NCBI GenBank assembly: GCA_934476025.1
Contig: CAKSNI010000060.1
Coordinates: forward strand, 1-6,926
Reading direction: 5' to 3'
Length of the DNA: 6,926 nt
From: an uncultured Eubacteriales bacterium
GTDB lineage: Bacteria; Bacillota; Clostridia; Oscillospirales; Acutalibacteraceae
Under the pieces are notes generated by a model that was not told the DNA's origin, made no database searches, and was given only the letters and a program-made list of their open reading frames with translations. Both the position numbers and the translations under genes were made by a program. Positions 5,395 to 6,926 of the stretch are shown here, in pieces (positions within the stretch are counted from its first letter, which is position 1; each line of letters begins with the position of its first letter).

Positions 5395-5654
5395 AGAAAA
5401 GCAACGTTTTATTGCCTCTAATTTTAAATTTGTATCAGGATAACGAGGATGCTCGGCAGAATTTATATATCAATGTTCAACTTTATACGGTTTTTTGGAA
5501 GAGCCGTGATAATTTTTTTATTAGCGAGCTTTCGTTCATACCACTTATACAAAGAACTGCTTGACGGATAACCTAATAATGTAATCGTTGCTTGTACAGA
5601 ACCGAATCGTTCAAATTCCTTTCATGCAGTTTCCATTTTCTCTTTCGTGTACAT
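5395..5654 (-). pseudogene. IS3-like transposase orfA, truncated and mutated
   Basis: ATG 5654 follows AGGAG by 8 bases. The reading MYTKEKMETA, a TGA stop, KEFERFGSVQATITLLGYP and SSSSLYKWYERKLANKK is the usual helix-turn-helix start of an IS3-family OrfA, whose role is to bind the element's ends and form OrfAB by frameshifting. A second in-frame stop and a frame change follow near 5463, after which SAEHPRYPDTNLKLEAIKRCF matches the next part of the same family. The similarity ends at about 5395, where the sequence passes directly into the reverse transcriptase relic. No orfB or DDE catalytic domain is present. This is a dead remnant. Identification is from remembered family patterns, not a search. 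Confidence 0.7.
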
Positions 5655-5765
5655 ATTTGTCTACTCCTTTTGGAGTCCAGGAATATGTCCGCACCCCTTC
5701 TGCAATCAATTTTGTGTTCTGTATATTTTAAAAAGTTCTAATGTCATTATGCAAAAGCTCCGGCT
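5655..5765. other. Intergenic stretch between the IS relic and the regulator gene
   Basis: A/T-rich, with no gene. The minus-strand GTGCGGACATATTCCTGGAC at about 5677-5696 lies where an IS left end would be expected relative to orfA, but no partner end is visible. A 5-bp stem AAAGC/GCTTT (5754-5758 and 5763-5767) overlaps the regulator's stop codon; it is too short to call a terminator. Confidence 0.35.
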
Positions 5766-6653
5766 TTACCTGCTTTGTTGGCGGAATTGCTTTGGTGAAA
5801 GGCCGTTTTTTTCTTTAAAAGCTTTGCTGAAATAAAGGGGATCCTGATACCCCGTTGACTCCGCTATGGTACGAATGCTGTAATCAGTTTTTTCTAACAG
5901 GCGGCAGGCCAGCTGCATTTTTAAGCTTAAACGGTATTGTGCCGGTGAAACGCCAACAACCGTTTTAAACAGGTGACAAAAACGCGACTGTGATAAATGG
6001 CACAAATTTGCAAGCTGCCGATTATTTACCTGCGCATTGCTGTACAGCTTTAAGTGTTCAATTGCCGGTTGAATCTTTTGATAATCCTCCTCTAAAACAA
6101 AATTCCCGGTTTGTACCACAGCGGAAAACTGCGCCAACAAAGCGGCCAAATAACCCGCCGCTTGCACGGGGGCGTGCCGGCCGCCAATTAACGCTGTTTT
6201 AATAATTTTTTCAAATAGCTTTGGGCTAAATTGCACGGTTTGATAACTCTCGCCCGGCTGCAGATGTAATTCCTCTAACAAGCTTTTTGCACCGTTGCAC
6301 GAAAAATGCACCCAAAACGCCTCCACTCCGCTGCAAGCGTTATACCGGTAAAATTGCGGCATATTGGGGCTAAAAACAATAAACTCGCCGGCATTAAAGG
6401 GCTCCCATCGACCTTGCGCATTATTGTAGTAGCTTCCCTGCCCTGCAAATAAATAGATCAGCTGAAAATCCACCATTCCGTTCGGACGCTCAACGCTTTG
6501 CATTTTAACGACGGGGCGGTCTACCCCCGCTGTGTTCACGCTTAAAAACCGGGTGGTACAAAGGCGGTTCTTTTCATTTTTTAACAAGCTGGAATACACA
6601 TAATTTTTATGAAACAAGGTTCGGTTAATTATGTAAAACTCATTATTTTGCAT
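5766..6653 (-). CDS. AraC-family transcriptional regulator
   Basis: A 295-residue regulator with the usual two parts. Residues about 55-130 form a cupin-like sensor domain (FQLIYLFAGQG, the WEPFNAGEFIVFSPNMP segment, EAFWVHF), of the type that binds a sugar or similar small ligand. Residues about 195-293 form the double helix-turn-helix: the first around 210-232 (NRQLANLCHLSQSRFCHLFK), the second around 258-291, with RTIAESTGYQDPLYFSKAFK and the closing GLSPKQFR. Length and layout are normal and no residue appears damaged. The ATG at 6653 has GGAG nine bases upstream and a good promoter. It diverges from the gene starting at 6831 and probably controls it. Ligand unknown. Nothing ties it to the operon at 1-4380, from which it is separated by mobile-element debris. 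Confidence 0.93.
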   Translation of the reverse strand: MQNNEFYIINRTLFHKNYVYSSLLKNEKNRLCTTRFLSVNTAGVDRPVVKMQSVERPNGMVDFQLIYLFAGQGSYYNNAQGRWEPFNAGEFIVFSPNMPQFYRYNACSGVEAFWVHFSCNGAKSLLEELHLQPGESYQTVQFSPKLFEKIIKTALIGGRHAPVQAAGYLAALLAQFSAVVQTGNFVLEEDYQKIQPAIEHLKLYSNAQVNNRQLANLCHLSQSRFCHLFKTVVGVSPAQYRLSLKMQLACRLLEKTDYSIRTIAESTGYQDPLYFSKAFKEKNGLSPKQFRQQSR

Positions 6654-6678
6654 AGCTAAAACTCCAAGATTTTTTTAA

Positions 6679-6707
6679 ATCATAACAGATTCGGCCAAAA
6701 AATTCAA
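6679..6707 (-). promoter_or_regulatory. Sigma-A-type promoter of the AraC-family gene
   Basis: The -35 TTGAAT (6702-6707) and -10 TATGAT (6679-6684) are 17 bases apart on the minus strand, about 25 bases before the start codon. The inverted repeat at 6715-6743 lies just upstream of the -35 box, where an activator or autoregulator could bind. Confidence 0.65.
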
Positions 6708-6714
6708 TAAGCCC

Positions 6715-6750
6715 ACCTGGAAAAATAGCATGTTTTTCCAGGTTTTCCAG
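6715..6750. promoter_or_regulatory. Likely operator: three copies of TTTTCCAG in the divergent intergenic region
   Basis: ACCTGGAAAAA (6715-6725) and TTTTTCCAGGT (6733-6743) form a perfect 11-bp inverted repeat with a 7-base centre. A further direct copy of TTTTCCAG follows at 6743-6750, nine bases after the copy at 6734-6741. AraC-type proteins usually bind two direct half-sites about one or two helical turns apart, so the direct pair is a plausible site; the inverted pair could loop or bind a dimer. It sits between the two divergent promoters. Confidence 0.5.
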
Positions 6751-6762
6751 CAACTTAGGGCC

Positions 6763-6792
6763 TTGTAAAATAAAATCGATATCAAGTATTAT
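6763..6792 (+). promoter_or_regulatory. Possible promoter of the divergent gene
   Basis: TTGTAA (6763-6768) and TATTAT (6787-6792) with an 18-base spacer, on the plus strand, 39 bases before the ATG at 6831. The region is A/T-rich, so such boxes arise easily. The TTTTCCAG copies end 13 bases upstream of the -35 box, a suitable place for an AraC-type activator. Confidence 0.4.
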
Positions 6793-6830
6793 ATATTTAC
6801 CAAAATAAATTGCAAAGTAGGTTTCATGCT

Positions 6831-6926
6831 ATGTTAAAATTTGCTCCATCCGTTTTTGCGGTTGAAAAAAATTATATTATTATTGCCGTTACCGAAAGGC
6901 CGGCCATTGTAACTGTTGAGGTGCAG
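6831..6926 (+). CDS. Start of a divergent gene, possibly a metallophosphoesterase, 3' end beyond the window
   Basis: Only 32 codons are visible: MLKFAPSVFAVEKNYIII followed by AVTERPAIVTVEVQ, open to the window end. The ATG at 6831 has a GTAGG box 9 bases upstream; an earlier ATG at 6826 stops after three codons. The opening (SVFAV, then a beta-rich VTE...V.V) recalls the N-terminal domain of clostridial calcineurin-like phosphoesterases as I remember them, but too little is visible for a firm call. Its divergence from the AraC-family gene suggests it is that regulator's target. Confidence 0.55.
   Translation, partial: MLKFAPSVFAVEKNYIIIAVTERPAIVTVEVQ

Noticed and set aside
5133..5564. Plus-strand open frames at 5133-5564 and 5204-5443
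   Set aside because: Antisense to the reverse transcriptase and IS relics; translations show no known features.
5990..6202. Plus-strand 70-codon frame
   Set aside because: Antisense to the intact AraC-family gene.
4381..6700. CRISPR array, tRNA or rRNA genes
   Set aside because: No regularly spaced repeats, no cloverleaf and no rRNA-like sequence seen here or elsewhere in the window.

Overview
The window looks like part of a chromosome from an anaerobic, low-to-mid GC Firmicute, probably a Clostridia/Oscillospirales-type gut or rumen bacterium. This rests on AGGAG-type ribosome sites, sigma-A-like promoters, a DltA/DltC/DltB-like gene set, and relics of a bacterial group II intron and an IS3-like element. 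The species cannot be named from the sequence.

Region 1 (1-4471, all on the minus strand) is a tightly coupled operon behind a good sigma-A promoter (TTGCAA, 17 bp, TAAGAT). In transcription order it encodes an amino-acid adenylating enzyme (A domain, DltA-like; 4380-2854), a fold-type III PLP decarboxylase (2857-1655), a 75-residue acyl carrier protein (1671-1444) and an MBOAT acyltransferase (1217 to beyond the left edge). The first two genes share an ATGA overlap, and the carrier start lies inside the decarboxylase gene. Between carrier and MBOAT is a 226-bp spacer with two strong hairpins and no convincing gene. The set resembles a D-alanylation (dlt) operon with a decarboxylase added. 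The working hypothesis is that an amino acid is activated, loaded on the carrier, decarboxylated there (as BtrK does to glutamyl-BtrI in butirosin synthesis), and the resulting amino-acyl group is passed to an envelope polymer by the MBOAT protein. The adenylation gene carries one in-frame TAA at codon 271 with the reading frame otherwise perfect, so it is broken, recoded or mis-sequenced here.

Region 2 (4472-5765) is a mobile-element graveyard. Reading along the minus strand it holds the start of an IS3-like orfA with an in-frame stop and a frameshift, then a group II intron reverse transcriptase cut down to three pieces (its catalytic core is gone), then intact-looking intron domains V and VI. 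It ends with a small unrecognised ORF (57 codons, good ribosome site) that lies between the intron and the operon promoter.

Region 3 (5766-6926) is an AraC-family regulator on the minus strand, diverging from a plus-strand gene of which only 32 codons are visible. The 177-bp intergenic region has a strong promoter for the regulator and three copies of TTTTCCAG, one inverted and two direct, which may be an operator. This unit looks functionally unrelated to region 1.
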